Assembly (NCBI GenBank): GCA_902984215.1
Contig: CADWAF010000031.1
Coordinates: forward strand, 1 to 54,086
DNA: 54,086 bases
Reading direction: 5' to 3'
Source of the DNA: Willaertia magna
Taxonomy: Eukaryota; Heterolobosea; Eutetramitea; Acrasida; Naegleriidae
The notes beneath the pieces are model-generated. The model did no database searches. It was not told the DNA's origin and saw only the letters and a program-made list of their open reading frames with translations. The position numbers and the translations under genes are program-made. Each line of letters opens with the position of its first letter. Positions within the stretch are counted from its first letter, which is position 1. Below, piece by piece: positions 1 to 10,667 of this stretch.

Positions 1-129
1 GTCTTCAGCAAAAGTTGGAATTTTGGATATTCAATTATTTTCAAACAGACAGACTGGGTATAAATTATACAAAGCGAAATACAACTTTAAAAAAACAAAA
101 CTAGTTCATATCCACAAATTTTTGTGCCA

Positions 130-1843
130 ATGCTAAGTACAGAAGAATTAAACAAGATACATCAAACCTCGGCAATGAGGACTACAAGAAGTGAAGCTTC
201 TTTAAACCATCATCATTCATCAAGGCTTACAATTTCTGGTTCAGTAGCCTCCTTTCAAGGATCGGAAAACAGTGCAACAACAAGAAGTCCAACAACTACA
301 ACCACCACTACTACAACCAATAATGGCAGTAACATCAATAACAACCATACAACGGCTTCATGTAGCGACCCAAACTGTAACGGAAGTTGTGTTGAGAAAG
401 TGAATGAAATACAATTGGGAAATTTAAATAATAATATCATCTCTGTAGAATTGTGGGATACAAATAACAATCATGATAATAATAATAATAACAAGGCTAA
501 CAGTAATAAATCTTCTAAACAACGTAATTTAACAATTAATCCTACAGCGATGGTAATTCCAAATTATCATCCTCATCATTTTCATAGAGATTTTCATGAA
601 GAAGAACATCATTTAAAACCACACAATGATACAGAACATTTAAATAGTTTAGAACATCAAGATCACCATCATGAAGATGAACATCATGATATTGAAAATC
701 AAAATGTTAAAAAAGGACCAATTCAAAGATTAAAAGATAGATATTTAGGTTTTGAACAACATTTATTAAATCGTTCAACATTTAAAAGAGATAATCAATT
801 TCGTAGTCAATTAGAGTTAATTACAGCAATTGATGAACATTGTGATCATGTTTTACATACTTATTCAAGTTTTAGATTATTTATCTTAAGTATTATGGGT
901 GGAGTATATGTTGCAATTGGTACTTTATTTGCAACATTAATTTCATCAGATTTATCATCAAAATCAATGCAAAAGTTTATGGTTGGTATTGGTTTTGTTG
1001 GTGGATTTACAATGATTATATTTTCTAAATCAATTTTATTTACTGAAGTTAATATTTCTGTTTTTGTTCACATGTTTAAGAATGATTTGATTGGTGTTGT
1101 AAGAAGAAGTATTATGAAATATTTAGGAAGTATTTTTTCATCTTGTAGAGATCATCATTTAAGAATTCATAGACCACATAAATCTATTAAGGTTATGACT
1201 TTATTAAATTCTTTAAAGTTATGGATTATTTCAATTATTGGAAATATTACTGGAACATTATTAATGGCAACTATTTTAGCTGCTGCTTTAGTGTTTTGGG
1301 ATAATGCCTCAGTTATACAAGCATTTGCAAATCTTACAAAACATAAAACTCATAATTTTTCACAATTTGGAGTTGCTGGATGGTTTAGTTGTGTTTTGTC
1401 AGGTTGTATGGCTAATTTTATGATGTAAGTAATTAAGTATTTATTATTTTAAGATAACATTTGTTTTAGTGGAACAGCAACATTACTTGCTAGCTCTGCA
1501 ACTACTATTATTGGTAAAATATTATCTTTGGCTTTCCCAATTATAGCCTTTGCTTGTATGGGAGTTCAAGTAAGTATTTAATAATATTTAATAATATTTA
1601 ATAATAATTTTAATTTAATTATAGCACTCCCCAGCTAATGTTGGATACTTTAGTCACACTTTTATTTGGGCTGGAATGTATGGCAATTCAACACAAATTC
1701 CTATAACTCCTGAAATTGAGTACGTTCTTCATGAAATTGGTCCTGTAGATTCAATTGTATGGAATCTTATTCCAGCAGCTATTGGCAATGCAATCGGAGG
1801 ATTTTGTCTTGCCTTCTTATTCGTCTTTATTTTTATTAAATAA
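130..1843 (+). CDS. formate/nitrite transporter (FNT) family channel with His/Asn-rich N-terminal extension
   Basis: FNT proteins are pentameric membrane channels moving small monocarboxylates (formate, nitrite, lactate) with protons. I read three exons, 130-1424, 1470-1569 and 1625-1843, joined in frame across 45- and 55-nt GTAAGT introns, giving 537 aa. The first ATG after an upstream in-frame stop is at 130. Residues 1-205 are hydrophilic, rich in Asn and Thr, then His/Glu (many HH pairs around nt 565-700). The hydrophobic channel domain runs from about 235 to the end. Family marks are GIGFVGGFTMIIF, a second half-repeat with IGNITGTLL, and QHSPANVGYF, in which His466 aligns with the conserved pore histidine of FocA-type channels. 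Family assignment is firm; the substrate is not. It lies convergent to the dolichyldiphosphatase gene. Confidence 0.9.
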
Positions 1844-1887
1844 ATTCAATTAAAGAATACAAACAATTGTATAAACAATTTTGAATA

Positions 1888-1916
1888 AATTAAGATTTTG
1901 TAAAGAGTTTTTTATT
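1888..1916 (+). repeat. 29-bp direct repeat, copy 1
   Basis: The unit starts AATTAAGATTTTGTAAAG and ends in a T run. It recurs at 2104-2132 with a single difference (G versus A at unit position 20). This copy lies 45 nt after the FNT stop codon. Confidence 0.8.
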
Positions 1917-2103
1917 GTTAAACGTATTTTTATTTTTTTGATGTTATTTTGCGCAGAATTATTTGTTTTATTAAAAGTTAACATAAACAATTATAAAAAT
2001 CATTTTTTAAGGTAGCACTTTATTGCTGTTAATTTTTTTCTAAATTTAATATTGTTAATATTTAATAAATAATTTTAAAATTATTATAATGAATTTTAAT
2101 TTT

Positions 2104-2132
2104 AATTAAGATTTTGTAAAGAATTTTTTATT
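2104..2132 (+). repeat. 29-bp direct repeat, copy 2
   Basis: This is the second copy of the unit at 1888-1916, in the same orientation and 216 bp away (28 of 29 bases identical). It lies about 20 nt beyond the stop of the minus-strand dolichyldiphosphatase gene, so the two copies sit in the 3' flanks of two convergent genes. Confidence 0.8.
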
Positions 2133-2152
2133 AATAAAAATATTCTTGTTTT

Positions 2153-2863
2153 TTAATCTTTCTTTTTTCTATCTACACTTGACCGTGTACACTCATTTTG
2201 GTAGTCAACTGTGGATAGAACGTGTTCATTTGAATGAAAAGAAAGTGTGTCAGTAATAAATGGAATAGATTCTAAAAAAGGAATAATTTTTGGTTTAAAA
2301 ATATAAAAGTAAATTAATCTCCAAATGAATCCATTCATAATTCCTAAAATAGCACCCCCTAAAACTTGTAATGGAGTGTGAAAATGCATTGCAATCCTTG
2401 AATAAGCAACAAATAAAGACAACAATAAAAGAGATATTACTGTTAATTTTCTGATGAAAGGTGTCTTAATTTTAAACCAACAAAGAACAGTAATCGTAAA
2501 GAAAAACATAAATTGAGTATGAGAAGAAGGCATTCCATAATTTTCAACTAATTCAGTTGTTGATTCAGTATGTGTAGAAATATTTCTAAATTTTGCAACT
2601 AAAATGTTATATGGTCGTTGTTCAGCAATTGAATGTTTTAAGATGTGATTACAAATTTCATTCAATAAAATTCCGAAAAGTACAAAACCAGATTGATATT
2701 CTCTATTTACAAATACAATAGTTGCCAAAGAGATAACAATAACTATTGGTATTAAAGCACCACAAGCATAAAGAAAAGATAATATATTGCCTTTTTCATA
2801 AACAACAAAAGTAAAACTAAAGGCTTTGATTGTTTCTGTGACTATTGTTGTTGTTTCGTTCAT
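2153..2863 (-). CDS. DOLPP1: dolichyldiphosphatase (PAP2 superfamily)
   Basis: This is an ER membrane phosphatase that removes a phosphate from dolichyl diphosphate on the lumenal side, recycling the lipid carrier of N-glycosylation. It is 236 aa, close to the usual 230-240. The three PAP2 motifs are complete: K76-HSIAEQ-R83-P84, P112-S-S-H115, and S155-RIAMHFHTPLQ ending at residue 166, including the catalytic histidines. At least four hydrophobic segments surround them (about 30-52, 60-75, 116-130, 139-155 and 165-185). It is intronless. It diverges from the mitochondrial intermediate peptidase gene across 158 bp, so the two probably share a promoter region. Confidence 0.9.
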   Translation of the reverse strand: MNETTTIVTETIKAFSFTFVVYEKGNILSFLYACGALIPIVIVISLATIVFVNREYQSGFVLFGILLNEICNHILKHSIAEQRPYNILVAKFRNISTHTESTTELVENYGMPSSHTQFMFFFTITVLCWFKIKTPFIRKLTVISLLLLSLFVAYSRIAMHFHTPLQVLGGAILGIMNGFIWRLIYFYIFKPKIIPFLESIPFITDTLSFHSNEHVLSTVDYQNECTRSSVDRKKKD

Positions 2864-3021
2864 TTTTTACAATAAGAATGCCTTCTCAGTTAACACATCA
2901 GAATGTAAGCAATGTGTGAAACCGAGGTTATGATATCATCTGCTATGGTTATCCACAATTCATTTAAAAGAAGACATTGGTATTTGTGATTACTACAGAA
3001 TCTTAAAAGACATTAAAAAAA

Positions 3022-5217
3022 ATGCAAAAATCACTTAATTTTTTTTTGAAAAGTTCAAAGACAAGCGTTTGCCGAAAAGTAGCTTCATCATTTATTAATA
3101 GGAAGTATGTTAGAAATGCCACAACGGATTTAAAACTAGGTAAACCAAAATTTGAAACATTATTGACGGAAGATTATCAACCTCAAAATTTTGAATATAA
3201 TTTTGTTGCTGACAAAAATACAGGCTTAGTAGGATTAGAATTATATAATCTTGAAGATTTTGACAAATTAATGAAGAATGCTAGAACTAAATGTGAAGAT
3301 TTAAGAAATGAAATTGTAAATTTAAAAGAAGAAGATTGTTCTTCAAAGAAAGAATTTGCTGAAAAAATTTTAAATCTTTCCGATGAAATATCCAATCAAT
3401 TATGTTTATTTTTGGATGCAATGGAGTTTATTAGATGTATTGATCCTCGTACTCAGTTCAGACAAAAAGCAGATAGTGTACATTCAGAATTTTCTTTATA
3501 TTTACATAAATTAAATACAGATGTACCTTTACATGCCAAAATGGGTATTGTTGCAAAAGATAAATCTTTATTTGATTTATTAGATCCTGTTCAACAAAGA
3601 TGTATTGAGCTTTTATACTTGGATATGGAAAAACATGGAGGTGTAAATCAACAAACTGAAGAACAAAGAATTGTTGAACTTAGATCAAATATGGACTATT
3701 TGACTTATTCATTTAGTGAATCTGTTTCAAAGTTTAATAGATTTGAAAGTAATGATGCATCATTAGTTGAAATGTCACCAAAAGATGAAAATTTTAGTAA
3801 GAATTATAATTATTTATTTAAAGGACAAAATGGAAGATATTATATTTATCCAAATTATTATTCAAATATTTTAGCTTTTGAACCAAATTCAGAGCTTAGA
3901 AGAAAAGTTTATATTTCAAAGTTTACATCTTCTGAAAAGAATTTACAAATTTTAGATGATTTACTAACAGCAAGAGATAATTATGCTAAAGAACTATCCT
4001 ATCCTTCTTATGCTCATTGGTATTTAAATGATCAATGTGCAGGTAATCCAGAAACAGTAAAACAATTTTTAACTAATTTATCTAAAGAAATTAAACCAAA
4101 AGTAGAACAAGAATTGGATATATTAAGAGAATTAAAGAAAGATAGTACAATTAATGAATGGGACTCTTTTTATTATCGTAGAATTGCAATGAAGCAAATT
4201 AAACCATTTTCTGTAAATATTTCTGAATATTTCCCTTTACACAAAGTAATAGAAGGTTTATATAGTATTTGTGAAAAGCTATTTGGTGTCAAATTAGAGC
4301 CTGTAAAATTGTCAGAACATGAATGTTATCATCCATCGGTTAGAAAATTAGCTGTTGTTCATGAAACTGAGGGATTACTTGGTTTTATTTATTTAGATCT
4401 TTTTAGTAGAGAGTCAAAGAACGTAGATGCCGCTAACTTTAGTGTAAGATGTGCAAAAACAAGTATACACCAATTACCAGTTACTGCTTTGGTTTGTAAT
4501 ATAGATCCTACCATAATTGATGATTCTAAAAAGAAAGTATACTTATTATCTCATTCAGAAGTGACTACTATTTTCCATGAAATGGGACATGCCTTACATG
4601 TTATATTTGGTCAAACACCTTATCAAAATTTATCAGGTACTAGAACAAGTATTGATTTTGTGGAAACACCATCGCAATTTATGGAACATTTCGCTTGGGA
4701 TTATCGCGTTTTACAAGACTTTGCTCGCCATTACAAAACTAATGAACCACTACCTATTTCTCAATTTGAAATTTTAAAAAAAAGAAGAGAAATGTTTTTA
4801 GGATTAGATACACAAGAACAAATATTATTTGGTTTAATGGATATTACTTTTCATAGTGGTTGGCCAATCATAGATCCAATAACAAAAAGAAAAAAGACAA
4901 CCCCAGAAGTTTTCAATGAAATTAAGGCAGAGTATTCTTGTATACCCCCAACTGAAGGAACATCCTATCCTGGTCAATTTATTCATTTTACGAATTATGG
5001 AGCTGGATACTATTCATACTTGTATTCAAAAGTTTTTAGTGACCACATGTGGCACAAGTTTTATGCTCCGCTTACATACCCCTTAAACAGAGAAGCAGGA
5101 GAAAAATTTAGAAAGGAAGCTCTTTGTGGTGGATCAAAAGATCCTAAACAAATTGTTAGAGATATGCTTGGAGAAGAACCAAACCCAAAGTATTTCCTCA
5201 AGAACTTGACAAAATAA
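3022..5217 (+). CDS. MIPEP: mitochondrial intermediate peptidase (M3 metallopeptidase)
   Basis: MIP removes an octapeptide from imported matrix proteins after the main processing peptidase has cut. The protein is 731 aa, near the family length of about 710-770. The zinc site is FHEMGH (H519, E520, H523). It sits in the complete extended MIP signature: H, 12 residues, G, 5 residues, D, 2 residues, E-x-P-S, 3 residues, E. That full signature separates MIP from bacterial oligopeptidase A-like relatives. The N-terminus is basic and hydroxylated with no early acidic residues (MQKSLNFFLKSSKTSVCRK), as expected for a matrix presequence. It is intronless, and the stop lies 22 bp before the first ATG of the next gene on the same strand. 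Confidence 0.93.
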   Translation: MQKSLNFFLKSSKTSVCRKVASSFINRKYVRNATTDLKLGKPKFETLLTEDYQPQNFEYNFVADKNTGLVGLELYNLEDFDKLMKNARTKCEDLRNEIVNLKEEDCSSKKEFAEKILNLSDEISNQLCLFLDAMEFIRCIDPRTQFRQKADSVHSEFSLYLHKLNTDVPLHAKMGIVAKDKSLFDLLDPVQQRCIELLYLDMEKHGGVNQQTEEQRIVELRSNMDYLTYSFSESVSKFNRFESNDASLVEMSPKDENFSKNYNYLFKGQNGRYYIYPNYYSNILAFEPNSELRRKVYISKFTSSEKNLQILDDLLTARDNYAKELSYPSYAHWYLNDQCAGNPETVKQFLTNLSKEIKPKVEQELDILRELKKDSTINEWDSFYYRRIAMKQIKPFSVNISEYFPLHKVIEGLYSICEKLFGVKLEPVKLSEHECYHPSVRKLAVVHETEGLLGFIYLDLFSRESKNVDAANFSVRCAKTSIHQLPVTALVCNIDPTIIDDSKKKVYLLSHSEVTTIFHEMGHALHVIFGQTPYQNLSGTRTSIDFVETPSQFMEHFAWDYRVLQDFARHYKTNEPLPISQFEILKKRREMFLGLDTQEQILFGLMDITFHSGWPIIDPITKRKKTTPEVFNEIKAEYSCIPPTEGTSYPGQFIHFTNYGAGYYSYLYSKVFSDHMWHKFYAPLTYPLNREAGEKFRKEALCGGSKDPKQIVRDMLGEEPNPKYFLKNLTK

Positions 5218-5239
5218 ATCGTTTTTGTAGATCCATTTT

Positions 5240-8200
5240 ATGGCGCCTTTTTTTACAAATAAAATGAATGAAGAAATAAACGAGGAGGAGAGCTTTTTCT
5301 TTGAAGAACTGAACATATCTCCACCTTTCAAAGAGTAAGTAGCAAAGGGAAGGATTAAACAATAATCTTTTTAGAACATCTAGAGTTATTAAGGAAAGTG
5401 TTTTCTTGGAACCGACTGGGAAAAAAGAAGATAAGGGAGGTAGTGTTAAAAAATCGAAAACAGTGTCCTCTTCTGTACTGAAATCAAATTTACCAATCAA
5501 AACAAAGATAACTGTTAAAGAAGAAAAAGTTGAGGATAAAAGGAAAGAAAAAAAACCATATGATGAAGAAAAGATAAGGGAGTACATGAAAAAAAAGAAA
5601 AAGGAGACTGCTGGCCAAAGGGAAGACGAAAAAAAAGCTAAGGAAGAAGAAAAACAAAAGAAAGATAAAGTTTTAAAAAAATTGGAAGACTATATTCAAA
5701 AGTCCTTCAAAAAGAAGCTGGAAACTGTTACAACATCCCCAAAGAAAAAGAAAAAAATAAAGGAGAAAGAGGAAACCCACGATGATCACATAGTTTCTTT
5801 TGAAACTTTAATGAAAAAGAGATCCAAAACTCCAACACACTCCTCTAACAAAACAAAGAAAGACAAAACAAAGAAAAAAGTTAAAACGAAATCGGAAGAA
5901 GAAGAAAAAGAGAAACCAAAGAAAGTAAAAAAGATATTCACTGAAAAACCTAAAAATCATTTTGATGTAGAACCAATTAAGAAATCTGTTTCGGAATTAC
6001 CATCATATGAATCTAACGATGAAAAGAATTTTACACCAATGAAAAAGGAAGTAGCTGTACTGTTGAAACATATTTATTCAGACAAGACTAAAAACTCCAA
6101 TTCAAGCAAAGAAAAGAGTTCAGAAACTACAATTTCAAAAGATAAGATTCAACCCTCAAAGTTAATTCTAGTGAATAAGGAACAAATTAGTATTGAAGAC
6201 AATGCCCCCAGAACGGCTTGGGGAGAAGAAAGTGAAAAAAATAAATTAAGGACACCACAAGAAGATATTAAGTCTGTTAGTTCAAAAAAGATTTCGTCAA
6301 ACAACTCCACAAGAGAATCTATAAACTCAAAGGAGACATTATTTGAAAAAAGAAGAGAAAAATACACCACAAATGAAAAAGTAAGAAAAGAGAACCAATT
6401 AAGGACATCACAAGAATCATTGTCATCAATTAAATCAAGGAATTCATTAACTGAATCTGATATAAGAAATATAAATTATCCATTAATAGAGACAGAATAC
6501 ATAGAATCAGAAGAAAATATTGTACAAGAAAAATTTACAAGCAGGTTTGATTTTCAACCAAAACAGTTTGTTGGAGTTACTGATGTTAAAGCTTTTGCCC
6601 AACAAAAATTAAAAGAAGAACAAACTTTGTCACATAAACCAATAAGAGAGAAGAAGGAGGAAAATGAGTACTCTTTTGAATTAAGTGATTCTTCCTCAAC
6701 CCCTAGATATCTTATAAACAAACTAGATTTAAGCAAGGTTCATTCTTCCAATAATATACTTTCCCCTAGGTCAGCTGTATCTCCAAGACTTTTAGCAGAA
6801 AAGGTAAAAAAGAAGACACCGAGCCCTAATGAAATAGATCTTTATAATGTAATTAATTCTCTAGCAAGAAAAAACAAAAAACTACAAATGGCCAGAAAGT
6901 CCAATGATAGTAGTCAATCATCCTCAATTTCTAAGGAGATTGAAACCGTAGAAGTTGAGACACAGGTTACTAGTAGATTGGAAGAAAAAAAGGTAATAGC
7001 CATAAATAAAGTAGAGGAACGAGAAATAAGTGTGCAGACCGATAGTACTCGAAATCCTCCTAAAGAAATTAGCATACAAACTGATATTAAGGAAGAAGTT
7101 TATGAACCAAAAGTTATCCCTATAATTAAGATACCAACCAATATTAAAGATGCAGAAGTAAACACATCACCCTTTCCTTCAGCTAAACGAAAACAAATTG
7201 TTGAACAATCTGTTGAAAATGTCACAACTCAAAGTAAAGGGGTTTCTGAAGAATTACAAAGAAGATTGATAGAATCTTTATCATTTTTTGAAAAATACAA
7301 GGAAAGCGAATTAAAATTATCTGACTTAAAGAAAACAAAACATAGTTTGCTGGAAAAACAATTAGAGCAACAAATAAGAAGAGAAGAAGAAGCAATAATT
7401 GGACTGACTAGAAAAGTTGAAAGTGCCATCGAGGGATCTCCTTCAAGAAATTCTTACAAATTAAACGAATCTTTTGATGAAATAGGTTCGGTTACATCAT
7501 CAGATGATATTTTAAGTATATCTACAGAGTATGAAGAAAGAGAAAGAAAAATTCAATCTATGCTCATGGAGCTGAAGGCCCTTAAATCTAAAAAGAAAAA
7601 GCAAGAGAGAAAGATTAGTCAATTATTAAGATCCAAAAAGATAGAACAACAACTAAGAAATATTAAACATGAATTGTTTATGCAGGAACAGCAATTCAAT
7701 ATGCGTCAACTTGAAGAAAATGAACCTAGCTCCCCTATAACAGTCGAAAAACAGCAAGAAAATACGGCCAAATATCTCTTAAAACCACCAACCATAATAA
7801 CAAATAGTAATGATAAAGAACCTTTCTTTAAGGAAAAACCTAAGGAACATGAAAATACCGTTTCGAACACAACTAGAGAGAATTCTAAGCCTTCAGACAT
7901 TACCATAAAAAGTAATGTCTACCAAAACCATGAAAAGTTTGAGCAAGAAAAGGACACAGAGAAACAACAAGCGAATAGTCAAAGCTTAAAATCTATACAA
8001 AGCTTAGATAATTTTGCAGATGAAGCCTATGTTGGAATTTCAGGAAATTTAAGAAAAAAGAAAACAGAAATCAAAAAGGAAGAGAAATTAGATAGTATAT
8101 CTAATACACCACCCGTTCTTACTAATTCAATGGATGAATTTGATGAGTTGTACACAAATTTGCAAATACGTAATATGACTAATTCTTCAAAACCTTTAGA

Positions 8201-10646
8201 AGAAAATTTTGTAGAGCTAAAGGATGATTTTGATGATATTATTGATAAAAAAACAATCAAGATTTCTGAGGATAAAATAACAACTGATTTTCATACCACA
8301 AAGAATAAACCCATTTCTTCTGGGGTAAATTTACCACTTTTGGATACATCAGATATTAGAACAAATAAGATTGAGTCACATTTATTGCCTCCACTGGTAG
8401 GAAATATCAATGAGAGCGCTCCAACTGATACATTGATACATGAACCTAAAGATTCCCATTCAAACACGCCTTATAACCAAATTGAAGAGAAAAAATCTAA
8501 CAACTTTGGTTCGTTGAGCAACCTTAGTGATATTAGTGATGACAGCGAAAGTGACGAAGATGATGAAAACTATACCATTGACATTAATTCCTTGAGGGAG
8601 CCACCAACAATTCAAGCCTCCACAGAGCCTACGGAATTGTTCAACAAAGACAATACTGACGAACCCATTCTTAACCAAGATGAGGGATTTGATAATATTG
8701 AAGAAGAGCCAGTGAATGATGACACTAACGATATGGAAGAATTCAATAATATGGATCAGGATGAACATCAATTCGACTTTAATAGGTACCAGCAACCTCA
8801 CAAAGAACAACAATATTTATTTGAAGAGAAAACCCCTCAATCTAATGAAAATTCTATTCAAAGTGATGACTCGGAGTATAACTTTGAAGATATTGAATAT
8901 GGAGAAGAAATAGAAACTAATAAGTCAATTAATGTTGAAAGCAACCCAACAAAGAAAGAAAATTCTTTAAGTGATATAGATGAATTTGAGGAAGATAACC
9001 AATACGATAATAGTCATAAATATGAAGAACTTTCAACATTTGACGAGCCAAAAATTGTTAAGGATTTTATGGAAATTAAAAATGGAGACAATACTAAACC
9101 ATTCTCCCCTGATATAGGAGCTATGCCTCAAATCGAAAACAAAGAAGAGATTGAAGATAAATCTACTAATATACTCGACCAAAGTAAAACTAGTAGTGAA
9201 TTTAATTACATTGACGAATTTGATGATATTTCCAATTTTGAAGAAGAGCCAGTGGATGATAATACACACGAAATAAACGAATTTGAAGATATTGATGAAG
9301 AACCTCAATTTGAAGATTTGAAAGAAAATCAAATAGTCAATACTTCCACAAGCGAAAATGAAATTGACAACAGCCACCACAGTGATAATTTGTTTGAAAA
9401 TATTGACGCACAATTTACTGAAATCGAGGAGAAATCGAACAATAATAAGACAGAAAATAATATTAAAACACCACACGAAACTTCCAACACTCCAGATGAG
9501 CAAGAATTGCAGGATAAAGAAAAGGTAATCATAAACAATCCTAACATTTCTAATGAAATCGAGTCACAAGAGATAGAAGAAATTGAAAACGACATTTCAT
9601 TTTCCTCTGCATCCTCCAAATATTTAGAACAATTTGAATCTCCTGAAAACAAGCAAGAGCACAGATCGCCAATCGTATATCAAGATTTACCTGCGGAAGA
9701 GGTATCTGAAATATTTAGCCCTCCCTTATTGAAAAAGAATGAGTTAGAAATTATTGACAATTCATTTAGCTCAATTTCATCCCCTGAAAAATCTGAGAAA
9801 GACGATTCTGTAAGCAGTACTTCACTCGACCAAGATAAGTTTACTGGACTTAAAGTTCTTCGCGAGTTTGAACAAGATTTGAATGATAGCATTAATGATA
9901 TTTCAGCTGATGAAGATCTTATCCAAGCAGAAGATATACATATTGAGGACAAAGATGACGATGATTTTCTTGAGGAAGACACAAATCCATCCAGTTTAGA
10001 AGATATTCTTTCTGAAGACACTAGCTCAAGTAAACTAGGACCACTTCCACAAATTAAAGAAAAAACTAGAAGTAGTACAATAGATTGTAGCAAGGAGTAT
10101 GTAGAAAAGCTTGTAGAAAGAATTCTAACTTCGAGTGGTATTGATTTGGTGAAACCTGGGTGTAGATGTAAATTAGTTGATGTTTCTGCTATAGATGATG
10201 AGGTTAATCCAAATCAACTTGCTTTTAACACACTTATTTTAGAATCTATCAATGAATTCATAAATAATTATAACTCCATTCTAGACGCAGAACTCAGTTG
10301 CAAGAAGTTTAAGGGTAATGTATTTGGAAGAGAAGTAGCAAAACACAAGAATTGCCCATTCATAGTTACTGAAACAAGAGTTTTCAATTACCTTCTCGAA
10401 AATGTTTTGTCAAGTCTAGAGTTATCTAGAAATGAAAAGTTTGTGGATCACACTTTAAGAGAAATTGAAAATGAATACATACCCAAGCATTCCATCCCTG
10501 TCATTGAGGGAATTATGGAACCAAACCCAAAGTGGAAATCTACTAATTTGGAAGAAGAAATTGTTAAGACTCACATAACAGATGAACTATTTGAATATTT
10601 ATTACTAGATACAGCTAATGCTTTATTTTGTATTGATACACGTTAA
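5240..10646 (+). CDS. giant acidic coiled-coil protein with CEP350/TRM-like C-terminal domain (candidate microtubule or centrosome protein)
   Basis: Two exons (5240-5334, 5375-10646) join in frame across a 40-nt GTAAGT intron, giving about 1,788 aa. ATGs at 5240 and 5264 are both in frame after the stop at 5228. Residues 40-220 are Lys/Glu-rich, a coiled coil lies around 660-810 (nt 7270-7700), and a long Asp/Glu/Ser-rich tract holds a duplicated module around the motif EEEPV (nt 8694-8770 and 9234-9300). The C-terminal 190 residues look folded: YVEKLVERIL, then FNYLLENVL, then an ending in THITDELFEYLLLDTA. This pattern resembles the DUF4378-like end shared by CEP350/CAP350 and plant TRM proteins. 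That link is by eye and needs a profile search; the function is inferred. Convergent with NELF-C/D, 21 bp between stops. Confidence 0.75.
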
Positions 10647-10667
10647 TAATGAATTGTAAATATAAAT

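Larger units (their letters stand above)
1844..2152. other. convergent intergenic spacer, A+T-rich
   Basis: This 309-bp spacer separates the FNT stop from the dolichyldiphosphatase stop on the other strand. It holds a 29-bp direct repeat (annotated separately) and AATAAA-like polyadenylation candidates on both strands. I see no coding potential. Confidence 0.6.

Noticed and set aside
124..129. Earlier start of the FNT gene at GTG 124
   Set aside because: An ATG lies two codons later, and non-ATG starts are not expected in a nuclear gene of this type.
5236..5250. GGCGCC near the giant-protein start, and similar GGCGCC at 51709 and GGGCGCC at 53104, as E2F sites
   Set aside because: They lack the TTT half of the TTTSSCGC consensus, so they were left out of the motif set.
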